A DNA stretch of 6,759 nt from Spartobacteria bacterium (GCA_021324035.1 JAJPJU010000108.1:1-6759), one strand, 5' to 3'. Positions 1 to 5,786 are shown, counted from the stretch's first letter. The notes: generated by a model from the sequence alone, not told the origin. A program made the numbers and translations.

Positions 1-174
1 CTCAAAACTGTGATTACGGTCGGAACGAGTCAGGTTGTGACTACAATCGTGTCGATCAAACAAGACTCGCTCAACGCGGCCGATTTTGAAATTCCAAAAG
101 ACTTCCAGGAATTGAAGAAGCCAATTCAGCAAGATTCGGCCGGAGAAGGGCCAGCTGCTTCTTCGTCACCGTAG
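1..174 (+). CDS. C-terminal fragment of a probable DUF4412-type protein (5' end outside window)
   Basis: The frame is open from the first base to a TAG at 172-174 and gives 57 residues. The fragment starts LKTVITVG, has a beta-rich middle (VVTTIVSIKQDSL), then AADFEIPKDFQELKKP, and ends in a low-complexity Ala/Ser/Pro tail. A strand-rich stretch followed by 'FEIPxxFxExK' before the C-terminus resembles the end of DUF4412 proteins, which are typically secreted proteins of unknown function. That family assignment is from memory of the pattern and only the tail is visible, so it is tentative. Any signal peptide would lie upstream of the window. The reading frame is clear. The stop is 15 bases before maf and in the same frame, so the two genes are probably co-transcribed. 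Confidence 0.6.
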   Translation, partial: LKTVITVGTSQVVTTIVSIKQDSLNAADFEIPKDFQELKKPIQQDSAGEGPAASSSP

Positions 175-189
175 CCGTGGGGTTGGTGC

Positions 190-777
190 GTGCGTTCGTC
201 GCTGTTGCTTGCCTCCAATTCGCCGCGCCGGCGTGATCTGTTGGCCGAAGCTGGTTTTCAATTCGAGACCTGGTCGCCCGATGTTGCTGAACGGTTTGAT
301 TCCGATCTTACTCTGCGCGAGCTGACTGCGTTCAACGCGATTCGCAAAGCGATGGCAGCAGCGCGAGCCCACCCCAAAAGGACTGTTCTCGCTGCCGATA
401 CTCTCGTCGCCATCGACGACAATGTGCTTGGAAAGCCCGCCAACATGTCCGACGCCGTCGCCATCCTTCAGCGTTTGAGTGGACATGCGCACGAAGTCTG
501 CACCTCCGTTTCCATCTGCCACTTGCTCTCGGGAAAATCGATCGGCTTCTCGGTGATTTCGCGGGTTCGGTTTCGTCGACTCGGCGGGGCCGAGATCGAT
601 CGTTATCTCTCGCGGATAAATCCGCTCGATAAAGCCGGCGCTTACGCGGCGCAGGGATTTGGCGCCGAAATCATCGAGAAAATTGACGGGTCCTTTACCA
701 ACGTGGTCGGGCTTCCGATGGAAAAGACGGTGGCCGCGCTGGCGAAATTTGGGATTGAGCCGCAACCGGCTGAATAG
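190..777 (+). CDS. maf: Maf-family nucleoside triphosphate pyrophosphatase (dTTP/UTP type)
   Basis: This is a full-length 195-residue Maf/HAM1-fold enzyme, a normal size for the family. Maf proteins hydrolyse NTPs to NMP and pyrophosphate, sanitise non-canonical nucleotides and are linked to septum and division control; they act in the cytoplasm. The motifs appear in order: the N-terminal SNSPRR loop (residues 9-14), E34, K53, the catalytic ADT motif (D70), LGKP (K82), then DKAGAYAAQG (residues 147-156, including Q155) and the GSFTNVVGLP block (167-176). The DKAGAYAxQG and NVVGLP blocks match the YhdE-type dTTP/UTP branch rather than the YceF m7GTP branch. The start is GTG at 190: an in-frame TAG lies at 172-174 and no other start codon falls between them. 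Only a weak G-rich stretch sits upstream. The gene closely follows the upstream fragment and ends 5 bases before the convergent DUF2127 gene. Confidence 0.95.
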   Translation: MRSSLLLASNSPRRRDLLAEAGFQFETWSPDVAERFDSDLTLRELTAFNAIRKAMAAARAHPKRTVLAADTLVAIDDNVLGKPANMSDAVAILQRLSGHAHEVCTSVSICHLLSGKSIGFSVISRVRFRRLGGAEIDRYLSRINPLDKAGAYAAQGFGAEIIEKIDGSFTNVVGLPMEKTVAALAKFGIEPQPAE

Positions 778-782
778 TTTGC

Positions 783-1337
783 CTAACGAGTCTCGACCAG
801 TTCGGGCTCGACTTTGGCCGGCGGGATCGACTTGTCCCGCTTCAAAACCAGGTAGAGGAACCAGACGATGAAACAGTTTGCCAGCAGCAAAATCATCGCC
901 GCAACGATTGCGTGATGACTAATCAGACGATGCCAGACATGTCTGATTTCCAGAGGAATGAACGCCGCGGTCGCAAAAATCATCAGGAATTCCGCCCAGC
1001 GTTTCTCCAGATAAACTCCGATTCCTTCGGTCAGAAGCACCGCGCAATAGAACAGGGCCAGAAACGCGGTCGCTCGCAATGCGCCGCCGCCACTTACGAT
1101 TTCCTGCACTTTGCTCAAGAGAAAGACCATCGCTTTAGTGTGATGCAGAAGTAACTGGTCCTCGGTCCAATCTGAGATCTGGTCGAGCCATCCCGGCCGG
1201 CTGTTCAGGAAGAGCAACGAGAACCCTGCCACAAAAAGAAGCACGCCTTTGAAGATTTTGAACAGGGCGATGATCTTGAGGTAACGATGCCGGCGCGGCT
1301 CCTGCAAAATTGCAGGGACATGCACCGGCTCATTCAT
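783..1337 (-). CDS. DUF2127 family integral membrane protein
   Basis: This 184-residue protein has four likely membrane segments, at about residues 21-45, 89-109, 114-132 and 143-165. The most telling stretch is GVYLEKRWAEFLMIF...AFIPLEI (residues 107-131), which matches the DUF2127 signature of a Lys/Arg-Trp-Ala-Glu turn followed by a membrane helix ending in FIPLEI. The function of DUF2127 is unknown. The N-terminus is polar and basic (PRRHRYLK) and the C-terminal tail is charged (KRDKSIPPAKVEPELVETR), so both ends are probably cytoplasmic by the positive-inside rule. The gene is the last of three minus-strand genes, 24 bases after the VOC stop. A weak GAG lies about 10 bases before the ATG. 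A second ATG four bases downstream is out of frame. The stop lies 5 bases from the maf stop, so the two genes are tail to tail. Confidence 0.88.
   Translation of the reverse strand: MNEPVHVPAILQEPRRHRYLKIIALFKIFKGVLLFVAGFSLLFLNSRPGWLDQISDWTEDQLLLHHTKAMVFLLSKVQEIVSGGGALRATAFLALFYCAVLLTEGIGVYLEKRWAEFLMIFATAAFIPLEIRHVWHRLISHHAIVAAMILLLANCFIVWFLYLVLKRDKSIPPAKVEPELVETR
821..840. repeat. Short GC-rich inverted repeat at the convergent maf/DUF2127 end
   Basis: GCGGGA (821-826) and TCCCGC (835-840) form a perfect 6-bp stem with an 8-base loop inside the last codons of the DUF2127 gene. For plus-strand transcripts leaving maf, the stem is about 45 bases past the stop and is followed by TTCAAAACC, not a T-run. 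It could help stop maf transcription but is a weak terminator candidate. Confidence 0.2.
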
Positions 1338-1341
1338 CTGC

Positions 1342-1370
1342 TCACTCTGCGCCGAAGTTTTTCACTCTGC
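1342..1370. repeat. 9-base direct repeat between the VOC stop and DUF2127
   Basis: TCACTCTGC occurs at 1342-1350 and again at 1362-1370, exactly 20 bases apart. The second copy includes the VOC stop and last codons, and the first lies just upstream of the DUF2127 start. It looks like a small local duplication of the VOC 3' end; a function is not evident. Confidence 0.4.
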
Positions 1371-1790
1371 AATGACGGGATTGGCCCGACAGCAGATTTC
1401 GAGTTTGTTCCCGTCCGGGTCTTCGAAAAAAAAGGCGTAGTAGCCTGGAGTATAGTCCGGGCAGATTTCCGGTCCTTCCAGGTTCCTGCCGCCGGCCTCT
1501 CGCACCAGTTTGGCGATCTCGTCCACTTTCGCGTGAGTGTCGGCCCAGAAGGCGATGCGAGTTTCATTCGGCCGATGATTGTGGTCCTCGGTTAAACCGA
1601 AAAACTCCGAAGGTTTGTCGCCTCCGGCGGAATAAAACGTGTGGTAAGTCGGGCCCGGGGATCCTGCGGGCGGCGGTTCGTGTTTTTCGTGAACGAATCC
1701 GAGCTGCGGCAGAAATTTCGCGTAAAATTTGATGCCGGCCTCCATGTGTTTCACCCGCAAATCAATGTGGTCGAACAATCGCGTCTTCAT
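1362..1790 (-). CDS. VOC/glyoxalase-fold protein (possible dioxygenase or lyase superfamily member)
   Basis: The product is 142 residues, typical for a single-module vicinal oxygen chelate protein with two beta-alpha-beta-beta-beta halves. The first half contains FDHIDLRV (residues 6-13, H8) and AGIKFYAKFLPQLGF (18-32). The second contains TRIAFWAD (77-84), VDEIAKLVREAGG (89-101) and the hallmark YYAFFFEDPDGNKLEI block (117-132, E131). VOC proteins bind a metal and act as glyoxalases, dioxygenases, isomerases or antibiotic-binding proteins; the substrate here cannot be read from sequence. The frame stays open upstream to 1859, but ATG at 1790 is preferred because it forms a TGATG overlap with the DUF3052 stop and the fold starts there. 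No clear Shine-Dalgarno is present, which fits translational coupling. The usual second metal-binding His (HIAF) is Arg78 here, so catalytic capacity is uncertain. Confidence 0.9.
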   Translation of the reverse strand: MKTRLFDHIDLRVKHMEAGIKFYAKFLPQLGFVHEKHEPPPAGSPGPTYHTFYSAGGDKPSEFFGLTEDHNHRPNETRIAFWADTHAKVDEIAKLVREAGGRNLEGPEICPDYTPGYYAFFFEDPDGNKLEICCRANPVIAE

Positions 1791-2203
1791 CACTTTGATT
1801 TTCGGTTCTCGCGCCGAATCATCAACTTCAATCCCGACCAGGTGTCGTCGACCGCGCAAACTTTGATGTCCACAAATCCAAGCGGCAGCGCCACCGAGCG
1901 AATGACGTCCTCGGTGATGTCAGTGGGCACGCCGGATGACTTTTTTGGCCACGACGCCCAAACCGCCGCATCTTGAGCGATCTTTTGGCGCAGGGATTTC
2001 AAGTGTGTTTGCAGCACGCGCCGCTCGGTGGCGAAAAGATGGACGAATTTGGTTTTGCCAACCGGACGGGTGGCAAAATTAACTCCGCTCGGAATTTGCT
2101 CGAGCAACTTGCGATAATTATCCGGGGCATCGATCGCAACGACGATGGTGCCCGGTTTGATCCCGAGTTTCTGCGGGAGCGGCGTTCCGGAGTAACCGGC
2201 CAT
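1790..2203 (-). CDS. DUF3052 family protein
   Basis: This is a complete 137-residue protein that matches the DUF3052 pattern along its length: MAGYSGTPLPQKLGIKPG at the start, IDAPDNY (24-30), a central KFVHLFATER strand-helix (52-61), VWASWPKKSSG (81-91), DITEDVIR (95-102) and a C-terminal VKVCAVDDTWSGLK block (114-127). The order resembles a small Rossmann-like alpha/beta domain in which the Trp-Pro-Lys-Lys segment follows a core strand. The family function is unknown. No signal peptide or membrane helix is seen, so it should be cytoplasmic. It is the first gene of a minus-strand unit, and its stop overlaps the VOC start by one base (TGATG at 1792-1788). It is transcribed divergently from tetR across a 122-base region. 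No Shine-Dalgarno is visible before its ATG. Confidence 0.92.
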   Translation of the reverse strand: MAGYSGTPLPQKLGIKPGTIVVAIDAPDNYRKLLEQIPSGVNFATRPVGKTKFVHLFATERRVLQTHLKSLRQKIAQDAAVWASWPKKSSGVPTDITEDVIRSVALPLGFVDIKVCAVDDTWSGLKLMIRRENRKSK

Positions 2204-2248
2204 GCATCGTTGCTTTAGCGATTCAATTCAGGATTTGCAACATCGGCC

Positions 2249-2270
2249 GGGCGGGCGTGCGGGGAGGGGG
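2249..2270 (+). other. G-quadruplex-type motif in the divergent promoter
   Basis: Four runs of three or more G fall in 22 bases: 2249-2251, 2253-2255, 2261-2264 and 2266-2270, with loops of 1, 5 and 1 bases. This fits the canonical G3+N1-7 pattern on the plus strand. The motif ends 24 bases before the palindrome. Folding in vivo is not shown; the sequence could simply be G-rich. Confidence 0.5.
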
Positions 2271-2287
2271 TTTTGCTCAAATATCTG

Positions 2288-2315
2288 TTGCTTTGGAAAC
2301 TAAATATACTAAAAT
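2288..2315 (+). promoter_or_regulatory. Candidate promoter for the tetR-exporter operon
   Basis: A -35-like TTGCTT (2288-2293) is followed by a 16-base spacer and a -10-like TAAAAT (2310-2315). Transcription would start near 2322, only a few bases before the GTG at 2326, giving an almost leaderless message that fits the lack of a ribosome binding site. An alternative -10, TATACT (2305-2310), has no good -35. On the opposite strand, TTCACT (2330-2325), a 16-base spacer and TATATT (2308-2303) could serve the DUF3052 unit. The calls rest on hexamer matching alone. Confidence 0.4.
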
Positions 2316-2322
2316 AGTTTCC
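2295..2322. promoter_or_regulatory. Perfect inverted repeat, probable TetR operator
   Basis: The arms GGAAACTA (2295-2302) and TAGTTTCC (2315-2322) are exact reverse complements separated by 12 bases. The total of 28 bp is in the range of TetR-family operators. A direct repeat of ACTAAA (2299-2304 and 2308-2313) is nested inside. The site covers the spacer and -10 of the candidate tetR promoter and ends 3 bases before the tetR GTG, which is where an autorepressor would bind. That the neighbouring TetR protein binds it is inferred from position and symmetry. Confidence 0.65.
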
Positions 2323-2325
2323 AGA

Positions 2326-2958
2326 GTGAAATCATCTCGAAATATCAAACGGCGACCCCGTTCCAGCACCGCTAATTCGGTCCGTCAGCGAATTGTCGAC
2401 GCCGCCCGCAGCCATTTTTTTAGTCACGGCTTTCGCAGCGTCACCATGGACGATCTGGCAAATGAGTTGGGCATCAGTAAGAAAACTTTGTACGCCCACT
2501 TCCCCGGCAAGATTGAGATGCTCGAGGCCGTTCTGGCGGACAAATTTCAGAGCGTTGAAACGACGTTGAAGAAAGTTACCCGCGCGCACCCGCACGATTT
2601 TGCGGTGACATTGCGCGAATTGCTGGCCCAAACCCAACGCGAGCTCGACGAGATCAAACCGCCGTTCGTGCGCGATATGCGCCAGAAGGCTCCGCACGTT
2701 TTCAAGACTATTGAGCGTCGCCGCGGCGCGTTGATTGAACGTTATTTTCGAAAACTTTTCCTCGAGGGCCAGCGCGCCGGCATGGTTCGCAAAGATGTGC
2801 CGGTCAAACTGATGATCGAAATTTTGCTCGCCATGATCCAGTCGATCATGAATCCCCCGAAGATGGAAGAGCTCGGGATGCTTCCAAAGGACGGCTTCGC
2901 TGGAATTTTGAAGATCGTTCTCGAAGGCGCGCTTACACCGAAAGGAAGAAGAGCATGA
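2326..2958 (+). CDS. TetR/AcrR-family transcriptional regulator of the ABC exporter operon
   Basis: From GTG 2326 the product is 210 residues, a usual TetR length. After a basic N-terminus (KSSRNIKRRPR), the DNA-binding domain spans about residues 19-65: helix 1 VRQRIVDAARSHFFSHGF, then MDDLANELGISKKTLYAHFPGKIEML, which holds the helix-turn-helix and the conserved TLYxHFxxK. The C-terminal helices carry FVRDMRQKAPHVFKTIERRR (115-133), a pattern I associate with TetR proteins beside HlyD/ABC-2 exporters; the ligand is unknown. The frame is open back to a GTG at 2257, but that start would put the palindrome inside the coding region and add a non-family extension, so 2326 is preferred. No Shine-Dalgarno precedes it. 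The stop overlaps the adaptor start by ATGA (2955-2958). Probable role: ligand-released repressor of this operon and of itself. Confidence 0.92.
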   Translation: MKSSRNIKRRPRSSTANSVRQRIVDAARSHFFSHGFRSVTMDDLANELGISKKTLYAHFPGKIEMLEAVLADKFQSVETTLKKVTRAHPHDFAVTLRELLAQTQRELDEIKPPFVRDMRQKAPHVFKTIERRRGALIERYFRKLFLEGQRAGMVRKDVPVKLMIEILLAMIQSIMNPPKMEELGMLPKDGFAGILKIVLEGALTPKGRRA

Positions 2959-3728
2959 GCGGGTTGAACTATTTGATGCGCTCGACCGCAGTTATCGTCT
3001 CGCTGGTTGTCTTCGCGAGTTGCAGCAAACGATCGCAGGACCGGTTTCAAGGTTATGTCGAAGGCGAATTTGTTTATGTTGCTTCGCCGCTTGCCGGGCA
3101 ATTGGAAACACTTTCGGTGCAGCGCGGCCAACAGGTCACGACGGGCCAGCCTCTTTTCCAATTGGATGAAACCGCTGAAAAAGCGGCACGTGATCAAATC
3201 AAAGCGGCTCTCGTTTTGTCCGAAGCCGAGCTTGCCCGACAGGAAAAACTTTTCCGCACCGGCGTTGCCGCTCCCCAGGATTTGGACCGCGCCCGTTCCG
3301 CCCGAGATCAGGACAAGAATCGACTGGATCAAACCGATTGGAGTTTCGATCAGAAGAAGCAGGATGCGCCCCAATCCGGCCTGGTTTACGACACTCTCTT
3401 TCGCCAGGGCGAATGGGTGGCAGCGGGAAAGCCAGTCGTCGTCTTGTTGCCACCGCAAAACATCAAGGTGCGCGCGTTTGTCCCCGAAACGCTCGTCGGC
3501 GCGATTCAATACGGCGAAACCGCCCAAGTGAAAGTGGACGGCGTCGAAGAACCTTTCACTGGAAAAGTGAGTTACATCTCGCCGAAAGCGGAATACACGC
3601 CACCGGTAATTTACAGTCGCGAAACCCGGGCCAAGCTCGTGTTCATGGTCGAATTGATTTTCGACGCGCAAGCCGCGGCGAATCTTCATCCGGGGCAGCC
3701 GGTTGACGTAAAGTTCGGGTCAAAATGA
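2955..3728 (+). CDS. HlyD/YbhG-like membrane fusion protein (lipoprotein adaptor of the exporter)
   Basis: The 257-residue product is a periplasmic adaptor. Residues 9-23 form a short hydrophobic signal ending in a lipobox-like FASC with Cys23, so it is probably a lipoprotein. The first lipoyl half is at about 33-71 (YVASPLAGQLETLSVQRGQQV...PLFQLD). A helical hairpin covers about 72-137, with the turn at FRTGVAAPQDLDRAR (100-114). The second lipoyl half and beta-barrel follow (138-235, including FRQGEWVAAGKPVVVLLPP and VRAFVPE), then TPPVIYSRETRAKL (215-228) and HPGQPVDV (245-252), all typical of YbhG-like adaptors. About 65 residues of hairpin is shorter than I expect for the family. A good AAGGAAG lies 6 bases before the ATG. 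The gene overlaps tetR and the ATPase by ATGA on each side. Confidence 0.92.
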   Translation: MSGLNYLMRSTAVIVSLVVFASCSKRSQDRFQGYVEGEFVYVASPLAGQLETLSVQRGQQVTTGQPLFQLDETAEKAARDQIKAALVLSEAELARQEKLFRTGVAAPQDLDRARSARDQDKNRLDQTDWSFDQKKQDAPQSGLVYDTLFRQGEWVAAGKPVVVLLPPQNIKVRAFVPETLVGAIQYGETAQVKVDGVEEPFTGKVSYISPKAEYTPPVIYSRETRAKLVFMVELIFDAQAAANLHPGQPVDVKFGSK

Positions 3729-4660
3729 AAAACGGGGAGCACGTCATCGAGGTGCGCGGGATGACGAAGCGGTTCGGCGATCTTACTGCGGTCGACCATG
3801 TCGATCTTAGGGTGGGCGCGGGTGAGATTTTCGGCTTTCTCGGACCAAACGGCAGCGGCAAGACCACATTTTTGCGCATGTTGTGCGGGCTGCTTCGGGC
3901 GGATGACGGAAGCGGAAACGTTCTCGGTCATGACGTGATCAATGAAAGCGAAGCAATCAAACGCGAGGTCGGTTACATGACGCAGCGTTTCAGTTTCTGG
4001 GAGGATTTGAGCATCGAAGAAAATCTCGATTTCGTCGCGCAAATGTATGGCGTGAAAAATCGCCGGCAAACGGTGCGTCAAAGCCTCGAGGAACTCGGGC
4101 TGGCCCAGCGCAAGAAGCAACTCGCGGGCGAACTTTCCGGCGGATGGAAGCAGCGCCTCGCGTTGGCGGCCTGCCTGATTCACCGGCCGAAGTTGTTGTT
4201 GCTCGACGAGCCAACTGCCGGGGTCGATCCAAAAGCGCGCCGCGATTTTTGGGAAGGAATTCACCAACTTGGAGCGCAGGGCCTTACTTTTCTGATCACC
4301 ACCCATTACATGGACGAAGCCGAGCGTTGCCAACGGCTCGCCTATATTTCTAAAGGCAAATTGCTCGCGGACGGCACCGTCGACGAAGTCATTGCGCGGG
4401 TTGGCCTAACGACTTGGGAAGTGAAGGGGGCCGATCTTGCGAAACTGGCCGAGAAGCTTCGCAGGACTCCCGGCGTGCAACAGGCCGTGGCCTTCGGCAA
4501 TTCGTTGCACGTCAGCAGCACCGACGCGGCCGAGCTCGAACGGGCGATCGCACCGTTTCGCCGTGAGCCTTACCAATGGCATCAAATTGAGTCTGGTTTG
4601 GAAGACGCGTTCATCAGTTTAATGGAAGAGAAAAATCCGCAACATGCCCAGACATCCTAA
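3725..4660 (+). CDS. ABC transporter ATP-binding protein (ABC-2 / YbhF-like exporter)
   Basis: This is a single nucleotide-binding domain of 311 residues with every catalytic element intact: Walker A GPNGSGKTT (40-48), Q-loop Gln87, signature LSGGWKQR (137-144), Walker B LLLLDEP (157-163, catalytic Glu162), D-loop AGVD (165-168) and switch His194 in ITTHYMDEAERC. The C-terminal tail (about 225-300) ends in IESGLEDAFISLMEE, the usual close of DrrA/YbhF-like ATPases. It is cytoplasmic and powers export through the downstream permease. E. coli YbhF carries two such domains in one chain; here there is one, so a homodimer is expected. No Shine-Dalgarno is seen and the start lies in the ATGA overlap with the adaptor, so translation is probably coupled. 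The 3' end overlaps the permease by 17 bases. The substrate is unknown. Confidence 0.96.
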   Translation: MKNGEHVIEVRGMTKRFGDLTAVDHVDLRVGAGEIFGFLGPNGSGKTTFLRMLCGLLRADDGSGNVLGHDVINESEAIKREVGYMTQRFSFWEDLSIEENLDFVAQMYGVKNRRQTVRQSLEELGLAQRKKQLAGELSGGWKQRLALAACLIHRPKLLLLDEPTAGVDPKARRDFWEGIHQLGAQGLTFLITTHYMDEAERCQRLAYISKGKLLADGTVDEVIARVGLTTWEVKGADLAKLAEKLRRTPGVQQAVAFGNSLHVSSTDAAELERAIAPFRREPYQWHQIESGLEDAFISLMEEKNPQHAQTS

Positions 4661-5786
4661 ATTCTCGTTTCAGCGCCTGCGCGGAATCGTTTCGAAAGAA
4701 TTTCTCCAGATGCGACGGGATCGTCTCACCTTTGCGATGATGCTTGGTATTCCGCTTCTTCAACTCACTCTTTTCGGTTACGCCATCAATTCTGATCCGC
4801 GACATCTGCCGACTGCGGTCCTAATGGCCGACCACGGCGCGCAAGGGCGAACGCTGCTCTACGCTTTGAAGAACAGCAGTTACTTTGATTTCGTCCGTGA
4901 AGTGAAAACGGAGGACGAAGCCCATAACCTGCTTGCGCGCGGTCAGGTCCAATTTGTCATCAATATTCCGCAAAATTTCAGCCGCGATCTTTTGCGGGGA
5001 GATCGTCCGGCGTTATTGATCGAGGCTGACGCAACGGATCCTGCAGCCACGGGAATTGCGCTTGGCTCTCTGGAACCAGTTTTTGACGCAGCCTTGCAAA
5101 ATGATTTGAAGGGAATGCTCAGTCCGCTTGCGGCCACGAACGGGCCCATCGATTTGCGTGTCCACTCCCTCTACAATCCGGAAGTCATCACTCAATATAA
5201 TATCGTGCCGGGCTTGATGGGCGTAATCCTGACCATGACGATGGTGATGATCACGGGGTTGGCCATTACGCGAGAACGCGAACGCGGCACGATGGAAAAT
5301 CTTCTCTCAATGCCGACGCGTCCGAGCGAAGTGCTTATCGGGAAAATCGTGCCCTACATCCTGGTCGGCTATATCCAGGTCGCGGTAATTCTGGTGGCGG
5401 CTTATTTTCTTTTTCACGTCCCCATGCAGGGGAGCATTCTGCTTCTGACAATTGTCGCGCTCGTCTTCATCATCGCGAATCTCGCGATGGGCATCACCTT
5501 CTCCACGATCGCCAAGAATCAACTCCAAGCCGTGCAGATGGCATTCTTCGTTTTCCTTCCATCGATTCTGCTTTCCGGTTTCATGTTTCCATTCCGTGGC
5601 ATGCCGCATTGGGCCCAGCTGGTGGGCGAAGTTTTTCCGCTCACCCATTTTCTGCGCATCGTCCGCGGCATTCTCTTGAAAGGGAACAGCGTCGTTGATG
5701 TCAGTCTGCAGCTCTGGCAGATCGTGCTTTTCGCGGTGATCGTCCTTGCAATTGGAATCAAACGCTACCGGCAGACCCTGGATTAG
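4644..5786 (+). CDS. ABC-2 type permease (YbhS/YbhR-like)
   Basis: The 380-residue protein has classic type-2 ABC exporter layout: cytoplasmic N-terminus with the amphipathic KEFLQMRRDRLTF (18-30), membrane helix 1 (about 28-47), a large periplasmic domain (about 50-185), then five helices at about 186-208, 235-257, 264-288, 298-315 and 355-372. The conserved ERERGTMENLLSMPTRPSE (211-229) follows helix 2. FMFPFRGMPHWAQ...FPLTHFLRIVRGILLKG (313-347) is the typical family C-terminal block. It would form the membrane channel with the upstream ATPase. YbhGFSR systems have two permeases, but only one gene is present here, so a homodimer is likely. The start overlaps the ATPase gene by 17 bases, with a GGAAGAG about 14 bases upstream. 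The 39 bases after the stop, before the convergent gene, show no clear terminator hairpin. Confidence 0.95.
   Translation: MPRHPKFSFQRLRGIVSKEFLQMRRDRLTFAMMLGIPLLQLTLFGYAINSDPRHLPTAVLMADHGAQGRTLLYALKNSSYFDFVREVKTEDEAHNLLARGQVQFVINIPQNFSRDLLRGDRPALLIEADATDPAATGIALGSLEPVFDAALQNDLKGMLSPLAATNGPIDLRVHSLYNPEVITQYNIVPGLMGVILTMTMVMITGLAITRERERGTMENLLSMPTRPSEVLIGKIVPYILVGYIQVAVILVAAYFLFHVPMQGSILLLTIVALVFIIANLAMGITFSTIAKNQLQAVQMAFFVFLPSILLSGFMFPFRGMPHWAQLVGEVFPLTHFLRIVRGILLKGNSVVDVSLQLWQIVLFAVIVLAIGIKRYRQTLD

Larger units (their letters stand above)
2204..2325. promoter_or_regulatory. Divergent control region between DUF3052 and tetR
   Basis: These 122 bases separate two head-to-head transcription units. 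The DUF3052-proximal half is ordinary sequence, the middle is strongly G-rich (2249-2270), and the tetR-proximal 45 bases are AT-rich with a palindrome. Promoter-like hexamers occur on both strands of the AT-rich segment, so both units may start here. A divergent TetR-family gene sharing a control region with its neighbour is a common arrangement, but control of the DUF3052 unit by this regulator is inferred. Confidence 0.7.

Noticed and set aside
166..765. A 199-codon open frame on the minus strand opposite maf
   Set aside because: maf has all its family motifs in the plus frame; the antisense product has no recognisable motif and a basic, low-hydrophobicity composition typical of a shadow frame.
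1791..1859. A 23-residue N-terminal extension of the VOC protein
   Set aside because: It overlaps the end of DUF3052 in another frame, carries no fold element, and the ATG at 1790 forms a normal stop/start overlap.
2257..2325. A longer TetR start at GTG 2257
   Set aside because: It would place the palindrome and promoter-like hexamers inside the gene and adds a non-family N-terminus.
2742..3689. A 315-codon open frame on the minus strand opposite the adaptor gene
   Set aside because: It lies opposite a well-supported HlyD/YbhG-like gene, is rich in His, Phe and Arg in the manner of antisense translations, and shows no domain pattern.
3686..4333. A 215-codon minus-strand frame opposite the ATPase
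   Set aside because: The plus frame encodes a complete ABC ATPase with every conserved motif, so this is a shadow.
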